The translations under genes and the position numbers were made by a program. This document shows, in pieces, positions 40,962 through 49,678 of a DNA stretch of 64,000 nt. The DNA is from Homoserinimonas sp044769865. GTDB taxonomy: Bacteria; Actinomycetota; Actinomycetes; Actinomycetales; Microbacteriaceae. Below the pieces are notes generated by a model. The model was given only the letters and a program-made list of their open reading frames with translations. It did no database searches and was not told the DNA's origin. Numbering within the stretch: position 1 is the first letter of the stretch; each line of letters begins with the position of its first letter. The stretch is taken from contig NZ_JBIZWA010000001.1 of the NCBI RefSeq assembly GCF_044769865.1, positions 1,922,001-1,986,000 on the forward strand. Direction: 5' to 3'.

Positions 40962-41791
40962 CCCGCACCCCCGACCACAGCTTCCGCGCGGAGGGGCTCC
41001 GCGTCGCCTACGACTCGCATGTCGTCATCGACGGGCTGGACATCGAGATCCCCGCTGGACAGGTGACGGTCATCGTCGGCGCGAATGCCAGCGGCAAGTC
41101 GACCCTGCTGCGCACGCTCGCGCGCATCCTCGCCCCGGCGCAAGGGCGGGTGCTGCTCGATGAGCGCGACATCCGCTCCTACTCGGGGCGTGAGTTTGCG
41201 AGGGTCGTCGGCATCCTCCCGCAGTCTCCGATCGCACCCGAGGGCATCACGGTCGCCGAGCTCGTCGCCCGCGGCCGCTATCCGCACCAGGGCTGGTTCG
41301 GCCGCCGCTCGAGCGACGACGACCGCATCGCGCTCGAGGCGCTCACGGCCACCGACTGCATCGAGCTCGCCGATCGTCCCGTCGAGTCCCTCTCGGGTGG
41401 CCAGCGGCAGCGCGCCTGGATCGCCATGGCCCTCGCGCAGGACCCCGACATCCTGCTGCTCGACGAACCCACGACCTACCTCGACGTCACGCACCAGCTC
41501 GAAGTGCTCGACCTGTTGCACTCGCTCAACCGGACGAAGGGCACGACGGTCGTCATGGTGCTCCACGACCTCAACATGGCGGCACGCTACGCCGACCACG
41601 TCGTCGTCATGGCGGGCGGTGCAGTCGTCGCCTCCGGTGTGCCCCCGGAGGTCATCACAGCCGAGACCGTGCGCCTCGCGTTCGCGCTCGACGCGCACAT
41701 CATGGTTGACCCCGTCGCGGGCTCGCCCATGGTCGTGCCGCTGAGCCGCGCGCATCCGCTCACCGAGGCCTCCGTGCCGCAGGCCCACTGA
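40958..41791 (+). CDS. Iron-siderophore ABC transporter ATP-binding protein (FepC/FecE-like)
   Basis: A 277-aa ATPase. Walker A is GANASGKST at residues 41-49. The Q-loop region is GILPQSPIAP, the signature is LSGGQRQR near 143 and Walker B is ILLLDEPTTYLD near 165, with the H-loop at VLHDLNMAARY. ATG 40958 overlaps the permease stop. A 13-codon upstream extension inside the permease gene is rejected. It powers uptake of ferric siderophore. Confidence 0.96.
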   Translation: MTRTPDHSFRAEGLRVAYDSHVVIDGLDIEIPAGQVTVIVGANASGKSTLLRTLARILAPAQGRVLLDERDIRSYSGREFARVVGILPQSPIAPEGITVAELVARGRYPHQGWFGRRSSDDDRIALEALTATDCIELADRPVESLSGGQRQRAWIAMALAQDPDILLLDEPTTYLDVTHQLEVLDLLHSLNRTKGTTVVMVLHDLNMAARYADHVVVMAGGAVVASGVPPEVITAETVRLAFALDAHIMVDPVAGSPMVVPLSRAHPLTEASVPQAH

Positions 41792-41852
41792 ACCATTGGC
41801 CAGCACTGAACCATCCATCCACCACCACCCCCACCACCCAGGAGACCCCCAC

Positions 41853-42845
41853 GTGAAGAGAACGACTCTCGCCCTGCTCACCGTCGCAGCGCTCACCCTC
41901 ACCGGCTGCGCCACGGGTGGGGGCGACAATGGCGGCGATGCTGCCGACGGCAACACCATCACGCACGCCTTCGGCGAGACGACGGTTCCCGAGGGTGTCG
42001 AGCGCATCGTGACGATCGGATGGGGCAGCACCGAGGCGGTGCTCTCCCTGGGCCTCGTGCCCGTCGGCATCGAGGAACAGGTCTACGGCGGCAATGAGGA
42101 TCGCGTCGTGCCGTGGGTCGCCGAGGAGATCGAGCGGATGGGCGCCGAGATGCCGACCGTCTTCCCGACAAGCGCGGAGGAGCCCGCCTACGAGGAGATC
42201 CTCGAGCTCGAGCCCGAGGTCATCCTCGCGCCCTACTCCGGCATCACCCAGGAACAGTACGAGCTCCTCTCCGACATCGCGCCGACCGTCGTATACCCCG
42301 AGGAGGCGTGGACCACCCCGTGGCGCGACGTCGTGCGCATCGTCGGCGAGTCGCTCGGCCTCGCCGAGGAGGCGGAGGAGGTCATCGCTGACGCCGAGAA
42401 GGCTGTCGCGGAGCAGGCCGCCGCGCATCCGGAACTCAAGGGCCGCACCGTGGCCGCCATCTGGGACGGCGCCGGAGTCTTCTACGTCTACCGCGCCGCC
42501 GACCCGCGCGTTGAGTTCCTCTTCGACCTGGGCCTCGAGAACGCCCCGGCGGTCGACGAACTCGCGAACGGCGAATCGACCTTCTACTACACACTCAGCT
42601 ACGAACAGCTCGACCTGCTCGAGGCCGACATCGTCGTGAACTACGCGACGACGCAAGAGGAGGCCGATGCCTTCCTCGCCCAGCCCTACGCCCAGTCGAT
42701 TCCCGCCGTCGCGCGCGGTTCCGTCGCGACCATCGTCGGGGAATCCCTCATCTCCTCGGTGTCGCCGCCGAGCCCGCTCTCGCTCGCCTGGGGCGTCGAG
42801 GACTACGTCACCCTGATCTCGGAAGCCGCCTCGAACCTCGAGTAA
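41853..42845 (+). CDS. Iron-siderophore ABC transporter substrate-binding lipoprotein
   Basis: A 330-aa lipoprotein with signal peptide and lipobox LTGC (Cys19), Gly/Asp-rich tether, then a FepB/FhuD-type class III binding fold: HAFGETTVPEGVERIVTIGWGS, LVPVGIEE, ILELEPEVILAPYSGI and a C-terminal YVTLISEAA helix. GTG 41853 has AGGAG at 41840-41844. An earlier in-frame start at 41796 would give a His-rich leader before the signal peptide and is unlikely. It is the last gene of the operon and delivers ferric siderophore to the two permeases. Confidence 0.94.
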   Translation: MKRTTLALLTVAALTLTGCATGGGDNGGDAADGNTITHAFGETTVPEGVERIVTIGWGSTEAVLSLGLVPVGIEEQVYGGNEDRVVPWVAEEIERMGAEMPTVFPTSAEEPAYEEILELEPEVILAPYSGITQEQYELLSDIAPTVVYPEEAWTTPWRDVVRIVGESLGLAEEAEEVIADAEKAVAEQAAAHPELKGRTVAAIWDGAGVFYVYRAADPRVEFLFDLGLENAPAVDELANGESTFYYTLSYEQLDLLEADIVVNYATTQEEADAFLAQPYAQSIPAVARGSVATIVGESLISSVSPPSPLSLAWGVEDYVTLISEAASNLE

Positions 42846-42918
42846 CAATCCCCAGGAATGGGACCGTGCGCGGCGTCGGCAGCGTGTGCGAGACTCACCT
42901 GAGAAGAGGTGATGCTCG

Positions 42919-43917
42919 ATGCTGAACGACGCCGCGCCGGTTCCCGCCATCATGCCCGCTGGCCGATTCGAAGAACTTGGTGAGCAGATCCTGTCGAGTA
43001 TCGAGCGGGTCATCGACGGCAAGCGCAGCGCGGTGGAGTTGGCACTCGCGACGCTGCTCGCGGAGGGGCACCTCCTGATCGAGGATGTGCCGGGCGTCGG
43101 CAAGACGATGCTGGCGCGAGCGCTCGCCCGCTCGGTCGACTGCTCGGTCAGTCGCATCCAGTTCACGCCAGACCTGCTGCCCTCAGACATCACCGGCGTC
43201 TCCGTCTACAACCAGACTGACCACAGTTTTGAGTTCACGCCCGGGCCCATCTTCGCCAACATCGTGATCGGCGATGAGATCAACCGCGCGAGCCCCAAGA
43301 CCCAGTCGGCGATGCTCGAGAGCATGGAGGAGCGCCAGGTCACGGTCGATGGCCACTCGCATCCGCTTCGGCAACCGTTCACCGTCGTCGCCACCCAGAA
43401 CCCGATCGAGATGGATGGCACCTACCCGCTTCCCGAGGCGCAGCGCGACCGCTTCATGGTGCGCATCTCGATGGGTTACCCGGATGAGGCGGCCGAGCAG
43501 GCGATGCTGCGCACGCGGGAGACCTCGAGCCCGCTCGACCTCCTCGCGCCCGTCGTCTCGCTTGACGACTTGCTGCAGATGATCGCGACCGTGCGGGCCG
43601 TCTACGTCGCGCCCGCCGTGGAGCGTTACACCGTCGCGATCGCCCAGGCGACGCGGCTCGACTCCGAACTCCGCCTCGGGGCGAGCCCGCGCGGCACCCT
43701 TCACCTCGTGCGCGCAGCGAAGTCAAGAGCCGCACTCGACGGCCGGGACTTCGTGCTTCCCGACGACATCGACGCACTCGCGGTGCCGGTGCTGGCCCAC
43801 AGGGTCATCCCCTCCGGGCAGGCCTCGGGCTCCTCCTCGGTCTCCGTCTCTGAGGCGATCGTTCGCCGCATTGTCAGCGCGACGCCGGTGCCCATCGCAT
43901 CCGACACTCGGCTCTAA
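42919..43917 (+). CDS. MoxR-family AAA+ ATPase (second copy)
   Basis: A 332-aa protein with Walker A GVGKT (59-63), SRIQFTPDLLPSDITG, Walker B GDEINRASPKTQSAMLE, and sensor ATQNPIEMDGTYPLPEAQRDRF. The ATG has GAGGTGAT upstream. It begins a MoxR-DUF58-TgpA cassette parallel to the one at 13949-18509 but without kinase, FHA or Fn3 genes. MoxR here is presumably the chaperone partner of the DUF58 and transglutaminase proteins that follow. Confidence 0.95.
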   Translation: MLNDAAPVPAIMPAGRFEELGEQILSSIERVIDGKRSAVELALATLLAEGHLLIEDVPGVGKTMLARALARSVDCSVSRIQFTPDLLPSDITGVSVYNQTDHSFEFTPGPIFANIVIGDEINRASPKTQSAMLESMEERQVTVDGHSHPLRQPFTVVATQNPIEMDGTYPLPEAQRDRFMVRISMGYPDEAAEQAMLRTRETSSPLDLLAPVVSLDDLLQMIATVRAVYVAPAVERYTVAIAQATRLDSELRLGASPRGTLHLVRAAKSRAALDGRDFVLPDDIDALAVPVLAHRVIPSGQASGSSSVSVSEAIVRRIVSATPVPIASDTRL

Positions 43918-43926
43918 GGGAGCCCC

Positions 43927-45210
43927 ATGCGCCGTCGACCGCCGAGAGAGGGAGTGTCGCTGACCTGGCGGGGAAGGGCCCTGCTCGCTGCCGGAGTCGT
44001 GGGGCTTGTGGTGGCGTACTCGGTCGGCATCGACGCCCTGTTCCTCGTGTCGATCCTGCTCCTCGCCGCGGTCGTGGCATCCGCCCTCGCCGCACGGCAC
44101 CGTCGGCCGTCACTTGCCGTGCACCGCTCCTTCGGCGCCGAGCGGGCCATGCCGGGGCATCCCGTGCCGGTGCAGATCGACGTCGCCAATCGTGCGCTGC
44201 AGGCGGTGGGGCAGGCCACCTGGACAGACGAATGGTCGTGGCACTCGCCCGCGGGGATGCTCGCCCGACGGGTTGCAGGTGCCAGCTCGCCGGCCGAGTT
44301 GCCCCTGCTCCGAGGCCGCTGGGGTGACGTGCACCGCAGCGTCACGGTCACGTGGGACTTCGTGCCGCCGCGCAGGGGCGATTTCGAGATCGGACCCGCC
44401 CGCGTCACGGTCATGGATCCCTTCGGTCTCGCATCGGCGACGGTCGTCGCGGGCGACTCGACCGCGCTCACGGTGTTCCCTCGCGTCGCGGAGCTGGAGG
44501 AGTCGCTGTCGACACCACGACGCGCCGACGGGCAGGCACACCGAGCCGACCACCGGGCGACGGGCGGCGAGCACGAACTCACGACCCGCGTCTACCGGGT
44601 CGGCGACCCCCTGCGGCGCGTGCACTGGAGGGCCTCGGCACGGCACGGCGAGCTCATGGTGCGCCAGGAGGAGCAGCGCAGCGCCGCCGAGGTGACAGTG
44701 CTGCTCGAAACGCGGCGTAGCGGGCATCCGGATGTCGACTCGGGCGATTCCGACCGCAGCGAATCCTTTGAATGGTGCGTGTCGATGGCAGCCTCGCTCG
44801 CCGTGCACCTCGATGCCCAGGGCTTCCGCGTGCACCTCCTGGAGACGGGGGTGCCGCAGCTGCCGGTGGCTGCCGGCCCTTCGCTCGCCGGCCTCGCGCG
44901 CGTCGCCCTGACGCCCTTCGCGCGCACGACGGGAGTGACCCTCGTGCCGTCCGGCCGCCAGGCGAGCGCGCGTCTCGGCTCGGCCTTCGCTGTGCTCGGC
45001 GACCTCGACGACGACACGATTGCCGACCTCATCGCCGCCCGCTCGGCGTACGACGAGGCGATCGCCTGGCTGCCGACATCCGTCCCCGGCTTCGCCCTCG
45101 AGCGCCTGGCCGCAGCGGGGTGGCTGTGCATCCCAGTATCGGCGCGCACCCCGGTCGAGGAGGCGTGGCGGCTCGCCCAGAACCAGAGGATGCATCGTGA
45201 CGCGGGCTGA
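43927..45210 (+). CDS. DUF58 membrane protein (second copy)
   Basis: A 427-aa protein. Two transmembrane helices are at about residues 19-36 and 38-56. A beta-rich region contains DFVPPRRGDFEIGPARVTV and DPFGL, then the DUF58 core has RVYRVGDPLRRVHWRASARHGELMVRQEE. The ATG has GGGAG upstream. Its last 14 nt overlap the next gene's GTG. It is the partner of the adjacent MoxR. Confidence 0.93.
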   Translation: MRRRPPREGVSLTWRGRALLAAGVVGLVVAYSVGIDALFLVSILLLAAVVASALAARHRRPSLAVHRSFGAERAMPGHPVPVQIDVANRALQAVGQATWTDEWSWHSPAGMLARRVAGASSPAELPLLRGRWGDVHRSVTVTWDFVPPRRGDFEIGPARVTVMDPFGLASATVVAGDSTALTVFPRVAELEESLSTPRRADGQAHRADHRATGGEHELTTRVYRVGDPLRRVHWRASARHGELMVRQEEQRSAAEVTVLLETRRSGHPDVDSGDSDRSESFEWCVSMAASLAVHLDAQGFRVHLLETGVPQLPVAAGPSLAGLARVALTPFARTTGVTLVPSGRQASARLGSAFAVLGDLDDDTIADLIAARSAYDEAIAWLPTSVPGFALERLAAAGWLCIPVSARTPVEEAWRLAQNQRMHRDAG

Positions 45211-47425
45211 GCGCCCGGGGCGACACGCGCCACCATGGCGGGTGTCCTCCGCGCTTGCGCTCGCGATTCCGCTCGCATTCGCGTCGTACAACGCGGTGTT
45301 GCGCGGCAACGACTGGTGGTTGGCGATCGCCCTCACCTCGACGATCGTGCTGGGTGCCGCGGCTGCGACCCGTGGGCTGCTCGAGACCACCCCGCGCGTC
45401 CGTCTGATTCGCGCGCTCCCGACCGCCGCCGCGGCGTTCGCCGCTCTCGTAACGGTGTCGATCGGCTCCGTGGCGGGGACGACCTTCTTCGGCCTGCCGA
45501 CATTCGACACCTTCCGTGCCCTGTTCGACCTCGGTGCCGAGGGGGTCGGCTCCCTCGCCGCGCAGGAGGCGCCGGCGCTCGCTGATCCCGGAGTGATCCT
45601 CCTCTTCAGCGCCGGCAGTGCCGTCGCCGCGCTGCTGTGCGATCTCGTGGCAGTGGCACTGAGACGCCCCGCGCTGACCGGCCTACTCCTCGTGCCAGTC
45701 GCCGTCGTACCGGCGTTCATCGTTCCACTCGACGACGTCTCCTGGGTCATCGTGGCGGCCATCTCGTGGCTGCTCGTGTTGGCGGCATCGCGGCCTGGGC
45801 GAGGCAGGCGGGGCTGGGATGTCGTTGCTGTGCTCGCCGCGAGCATCGCTGCCGCGCTTGTCGCCGCGGTCGTCCTGCCGCTGCCATCGGCCCGCGAGAT
45901 CACCGGCTCCGGGCCGGGCAACTCGATCCGCTCTGGAGTCAATCCGGTCGTGACGCTGGGTGAGGACCTTCGACGCGAGGAGACCATCACGGCCCTGCGC
46001 TACTCGTCCCGCTCCGGCAAGGGGCACTACTTCCGCCTCACCGCGCTCGACAGTCTCACGGAGGATGGGTGGTCGGTTGCCGACCCGCCCGAGTTGGGCG
46101 ACGGCCCAGACGAGGCGCCCGCCCCACCCGGGCTGAGCCCTGACGTCCTGCGTGAGCGCGAGGTCACGACCGTGAGCGTGGATTCTCTCGGTGGCGGCTG
46201 GGTGCCGGTGCCCTATCCTGCGGTGTCGGTCGACGGCCTCAGGGCGAACGCGGTCTGGGACACGCGCGCCCAGGCGCTCCGTACGGAGGGTCGCAGCGTG
46301 AGGGGCGAGCAGTACGAGGTCGAGTCGATGCTCCTGCGGCCGACGCCGCAGCAACTGCAAGACGCCGGCACGGTGGTGCCCGAGGAGATCGCCGCACTGG
46401 CCATTCCGGATGCCTCGTGGCCCTCGCTCATCACCGAGACCGCGGTATCCGTCACGGCGGGCACCGCGACCAACTACGAGCGCGCGCTCGCGCTGCAGGA
46501 GTTCCTGCGCGAGGAAGGCGACTTCGAGTACTCGGAGTTCGCGCCCCAGCGGGAGGGCTACGACGACACGAGCGCGGGCGCGGTCGCCGCGTTCCTCGAG
46601 GTGCGGAGCGGCTACTGCGTGCAGTTCGCTTCGGCGATGGCGTTCATGGCCCGCACCCTTGGCATCCCGTCACGCATCGCACTCGGCTTCCTCCCGGGGG
46701 AGGAGACCGGCCAGAGGGTCTCGGATGCCTCGCGCCAGTGGGTCGTGACCTCAGACGAGTTGCATGCGTGGCCTGAACTCTATTTCGAGGGCATCGGCTG
46801 GGTTCCCTTCGAGCCGACGACGACCCGCGGTGAGCCCGCCGACTATGCCGAGCCCGCTGCGCTCGAGGAGCTCGACGATGCCCCCGATGAGGCGCCGGAT
46901 GTCGCGGCGCCGATCCCGAGCGCGAGTGCACCGGCCGCGCCCGACCGTGGCGACGTGGGCGGTCTCGGCGCCGGCCCAGAGGAGACCCGCATCTCCATCC
47001 CGCCGGTCGTCTACGTGCTGGCGGCGCTGCTGGTGCTCGCACTCGTCCCGGCGATTGTGCGCGCCTTGCAACGCTCCCGTCGCCTTGCGCGGGTGCGTCG
47101 CGGCGGCAGTGCCGCCGTCGCCTGGCGGGAGGTCATGGAGTTCTCGCGCGACCTCGGGCTCGAGGTCGCCTCGACGTCGACACCTCGCGAGAATGCCGCG
47201 GTCCTCGGGTCGAGCGCGGGCGCTCCGCGCGCGCTCTCGGCCCTGCTCGACGCGCTCGAGCGGGAGAGCTACGCGCCCGCTGGCGCTCGTGCCGAGGCAT
47301 CCGTGTCATCCGAGGCGCAGAGCGTCGTGTCGGCGCTCTGGCGCTCGGCGCCGCCCGCCCAGCGTCTTGCCGCGGTGCTGTGGCCGCGCACGCTCGTGGA
47401 GCGGATCATCGGCGCCATCTCCTGA
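45197..47425 (+). CDS. TgpA-type transglutaminase, catalytic Cys and His intact
   Basis: A 742-aa protein with about six N-terminal transmembrane helices (to about residue 220), then an outer transglutaminase core: Cys474 in GYCVQFASAM, His523 in DELHAWPEL, and Glu539 in WVPFEPT where Asp is more usual. One helix near 600-622 is followed by a DUF4129-type cytoplasmic tail. The family crosslinks or cleaves amide bonds in cell-envelope proteins, with no physiological substrate established here. GTG 45197, after AGGATG, starts within the DUF58 3' end. The frame upstream is a shadow of DUF58. It contrasts with the inactive paralogue at 16158. Confidence 0.92.
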   Translation: MTRAERPGRHAPPWRVSSALALAIPLAFASYNAVLRGNDWWLAIALTSTIVLGAAAATRGLLETTPRVRLIRALPTAAAAFAALVTVSIGSVAGTTFFGLPTFDTFRALFDLGAEGVGSLAAQEAPALADPGVILLFSAGSAVAALLCDLVAVALRRPALTGLLLVPVAVVPAFIVPLDDVSWVIVAAISWLLVLAASRPGRGRRGWDVVAVLAASIAAALVAAVVLPLPSAREITGSGPGNSIRSGVNPVVTLGEDLRREETITALRYSSRSGKGHYFRLTALDSLTEDGWSVADPPELGDGPDEAPAPPGLSPDVLREREVTTVSVDSLGGGWVPVPYPAVSVDGLRANAVWDTRAQALRTEGRSVRGEQYEVESMLLRPTPQQLQDAGTVVPEEIAALAIPDASWPSLITETAVSVTAGTATNYERALALQEFLREEGDFEYSEFAPQREGYDDTSAGAVAAFLEVRSGYCVQFASAMAFMARTLGIPSRIALGFLPGEETGQRVSDASRQWVVTSDELHAWPELYFEGIGWVPFEPTTTRGEPADYAEPAALEELDDAPDEAPDVAAPIPSASAPAAPDRGDVGGLGAGPEETRISIPPVVYVLAALLVLALVPAIVRALQRSRRLARVRRGGSAAVAWREVMEFSRDLGLEVASTSTPRENAAVLGSSAGAPRALSALLDALERESYAPAGARAEASVSSEAQSVVSALWRSAPPAQRLAAVLWPRTLVERIIGAIS

Positions 47426-47465
47426 GTGACGGATGCGCCTCGTCCCGCGCTCGGCCGCGTGCCGA

Positions 47466-47471
47466 TAGCGT
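47466..47471 (+). promoter_or_regulatory. -10 box, leaderless promoter of the class III aminotransferase
   Basis: TAGCGT, six bases (ggcgtc), then ATG 47478. Confidence 0.6.
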
Positions 47472-47477
47472 GGCGTC

Positions 47478-48812
47478 ATGAGCGCCCGTACGAATTCCCA
47501 GGTTGTCGGTCTTGACCGAGCGCACGTGTTCCACTCGTGGAGCACCCAAGGCTCGCTGGCCCCGCTCGCGATCGCGGGCGGCGAGGGCAGCACGGTGTGG
47601 GACTACGAGGGTCGTCGCTATCTCGACTTCTCGAGCCAGCTCGTCAACACCAACATCGGACACCAGCATCCGGCCGTCGTCGAGGCGATCACCCGCCAGG
47701 CCCAGGAACTCGCGACCGTCGCGCCACAGCACGCGACCCTTGCGAGAGGCGAGGCGGCAAAGCGCATCCTCGACGTTGCGGGTGGCGCGTTCAGCAAGGT
47801 CTTCTTCACGAACGCTGGCGCGGATGCCGTCGAGAATGCGATCCGCCTCGCCCGCCTCACGACGGGTCGCGACAAGGTCCTGTCGGCGTATCGCTCCTAC
47901 CATGGCAATACGGGCGCCGCGATCGCCGCAACGGGGGACTGGCGGCGCCTCCCCAACGAGTACTCACGCGGCCACGTGCACTTCTTCGGCCCGTACCTCT
48001 ATCGCAGTGAGTTCTGGGCGTCGAGCCCCGAGGAGGAGTCGGAGCGTGCGCTCCAACACCTGCGGCGCGTCATCGAGAGCGAGGGGCCCGGCACGATCGC
48101 GGCCGTGCTGCTCGAGACCGTCCCCGGCGGGGCGGGTGTGCTCGTGCCGCCTCCCGGCTACCTGCGCGGCGTGCGCGAACTGACTGAGAAGCACGGAATC
48201 GCCCTCATCCTCGATGAGGTCATGTGTGGCTTCGGACGCGCGGGCGAGTGGCTCGCCTTCCGCGGCGATTTCGGTGACGGGCGCGACTCGGTCGTGCCAG
48301 ACCTCGTGACCTTCGCCAAGGGAGTGAACTCCGGCTACGTTCCCGCGGGCGGCGTCATGATGACGGATGCCATCGCCTCAGCCTTCGACGAGCGGGTATT
48401 CCCCGGCGGGCTCACCTACTCGGGGCATCCGCTCGCCATGGGCGCGATCGTCGCGACGATCGACGCCATGAAGGCCGAGCGGATCGTCGAGCACGCTCGG
48501 GAGGTCGGGGATGAGCACCTGCGCCCGGGCCTGCAGGCCCTGCAGGACGCGCACCCCATGATCGGGGAGGTGCGCGGTCGCGGCGTGTTCTGGGCGATCG
48601 AGCTCGTGCGTGACCGCGGCACACGGGAGCCCGTCTCGCCACAGGTCATGGCGTCGCTCAAGTCGACGCTCCTCGATCGCGGCCTGCTGCCGTTCACGGT
48701 CGACAATCGCATCCACGTCGTGCCACCGTGCATCGTGACCCCCGCCGAGGTGGCACGAGGCCTGGCGCTGCTCGATGAGGCGCTCACCGCCGTGGGGCAG
48801 GCCGCAGACTGA
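47478..48812 (+). CDS. Class III PLP-dependent aminotransferase
   Basis: A 444-aa protein with the fold-type I class III pattern: WDYEGRRYLDFSSQLVNTNIGH near the N-terminus, FFTNAGADAVENAIRLAR, SYHGNT, LILDEVMCGFGRAGEW, and PLP-binding Lys281 in TFAKGVNSGYVPAGG. This places it among omega-amino acid, taurine or beta-alanine:pyruvate-type transaminases, and the substrate cannot be fixed from sequence. It is monocistronic and leaderless, between the TgpA cassette and DUF177-rpmF. Confidence 0.92.
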   Translation: MSARTNSQVVGLDRAHVFHSWSTQGSLAPLAIAGGEGSTVWDYEGRRYLDFSSQLVNTNIGHQHPAVVEAITRQAQELATVAPQHATLARGEAAKRILDVAGGAFSKVFFTNAGADAVENAIRLARLTTGRDKVLSAYRSYHGNTGAAIAATGDWRRLPNEYSRGHVHFFGPYLYRSEFWASSPEEESERALQHLRRVIESEGPGTIAAVLLETVPGGAGVLVPPPGYLRGVRELTEKHGIALILDEVMCGFGRAGEWLAFRGDFGDGRDSVVPDLVTFAKGVNSGYVPAGGVMMTDAIASAFDERVFPGGLTYSGHPLAMGAIVATIDAMKAERIVEHAREVGDEHLRPGLQALQDAHPMIGEVRGRGVFWAIELVRDRGTREPVSPQVMASLKSTLLDRGLLPFTVDNRIHVVPPCIVTPAEVARGLALLDEALTAVGQAAD

Positions 48813-48828
48813 GCCCCTGCTCAGGGGC
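48813..48828 (+). terminator. Weak hairpin after the aminotransferase gene
   Basis: GCCCCT (48813-48818), loop GCTC, AGGGGC (48823-48828), directly after the stop codon. There is no T-tract, so it may only attenuate or protect the 3' end. Confidence 0.35.
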
Positions 48829-48845
48829 CATGCCGCCCCGGGCGG

Positions 48846-48851
48846 TAGACT
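48846..48851 (+). promoter_or_regulatory. -10 box, leaderless promoter of DUF177-rpmF-rnc-mutM
   Basis: TAGACT, six bases (cttcgg), then GTG 48858. Confidence 0.6.
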
Positions 48852-48857
48852 CTTCGG

Positions 48858-49442
48858 GTGATACACCACAACCGTTCCCCCCTGAGCATCAGCGTGCTCG
48901 ACCTGGCGCGCCGTCCCGGCGAGATGCGCGAGGTCTCGCGTGAGGCGCCCGTCACCGAGCGCCTCGGCAATGCCGTCATCGCTGTCGAACCGGGGGAGAC
49001 CATCCACGCCGAGGCGCGACTCGAGTCGCTCCACGACGGCATCCTCGTCACGGCCGAGGTCGACTCGGTGGCCAAGGGCGAGTGCGTGCGGTGCCTCACG
49101 GAGGTGTCCCTCCCGGTCGAAGTCGAAATCCAAGAGGTTTTCGCCTACGATGAAGATGAAGCTTTCGAGTACCAGGTTCAAGATGATCACGTGGATCTTG
49201 AACCGGTCGTCAGGGACGCGGTGGTCTTGTCACTGCCGTTCCAACCGGTCTGTCAAGAAGATTGCCTCGGCCTGTGCCCCCAGTGTGGGGTGCGGCTCCT
49301 CGACAACCCGGGTCATGAGCATGAAGAACCCATCGATCCCCGGTGGGCGAAGCTTGCCGCGCTCGAAGGCCTGACCGAGGCCACCACCAATGACGCACTC
49401 AGCGACAGCCCGGATGGCGACGCTGACAGAGAGAAGAGATAG
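48858..49442 (+). CDS. DUF177 (YceD) family protein
   Basis: A 194-aa protein. It has the N-terminal SPLSISVLDLARRPGE, the central CVRCLTEV and the C-terminal CQEDCLGLCPQCG Cys cluster that define YceD/DUF177. The family is almost always upstream of rpmF and is linked to rRNA and ribosome processing (in plants and E. coli, 23S rRNA handling). The Cys pattern suggests metal binding. GTG 48858 is leaderless. rpmF follows after 2 nt. Confidence 0.93.
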   Translation: MIHHNRSPLSISVLDLARRPGEMREVSREAPVTERLGNAVIAVEPGETIHAEARLESLHDGILVTAEVDSVAKGECVRCLTEVSLPVEVEIQEVFAYDEDEAFEYQVQDDHVDLEPVVRDAVVLSLPFQPVCQEDCLGLCPQCGVRLLDNPGHEHEEPIDPRWAKLAALEGLTEATTNDALSDSPDGDADREKR

Positions 49443-49444
49443 CC

Positions 49445-49648
49445 ATGGCAGTACCCAAGCGGAAGATGTCCCGTGCGAGCACCCGTGCCCGCCGTGCCCA
49501 GTGGAAGGCCACCGCGCCTGCGCTCGTGAAGACGATCGAGGGTGGCAAGGTTGTCTACAGCCTCCCGCACCGCGCCAAGGTCGTTGAGGACTCCGCCGGC
49601 ACCGCGCTCTACATGGAGTACAAGGGCCGCAAGGTCGCCGACGTCTGA
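49445..49648 (+). CDS. rpmF: 50S ribosomal protein L32
   Basis: A 67-aa basic protein beginning AVPKRKMSRASTRARRAQWK, the L32 signature. The zinc-binding Cys residues of some L32 forms are absent, so this is the Cys-free (C-) type, often regulated oppositely to a zinc-binding paralogue. It lies directly after DUF177 with the ribosome site AGAAGAGA before the ATG. Confidence 0.97.
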   Translation: MAVPKRKMSRASTRARRAQWKATAPALVKTIEGGKVVYSLPHRAKVVEDSAGTALYMEYKGRKVADV

Positions 49649-49650
49649 TC

Positions 49651-49678
49651 GCGTCGTGAGTGACGCGTCGTGAGTGAC
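49651..49678 (+). repeat. 14-bp tandem duplication at the rnc start
   Basis: GCGTCGTGAGTGAC occurs twice in a row (49651-49664 and 49665-49678). Each copy carries a GTG. The second (49670) starts rnc. The first (49656) opens a five-codon frame whose TGA overlaps the rnc GTG. Confidence 0.85.
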
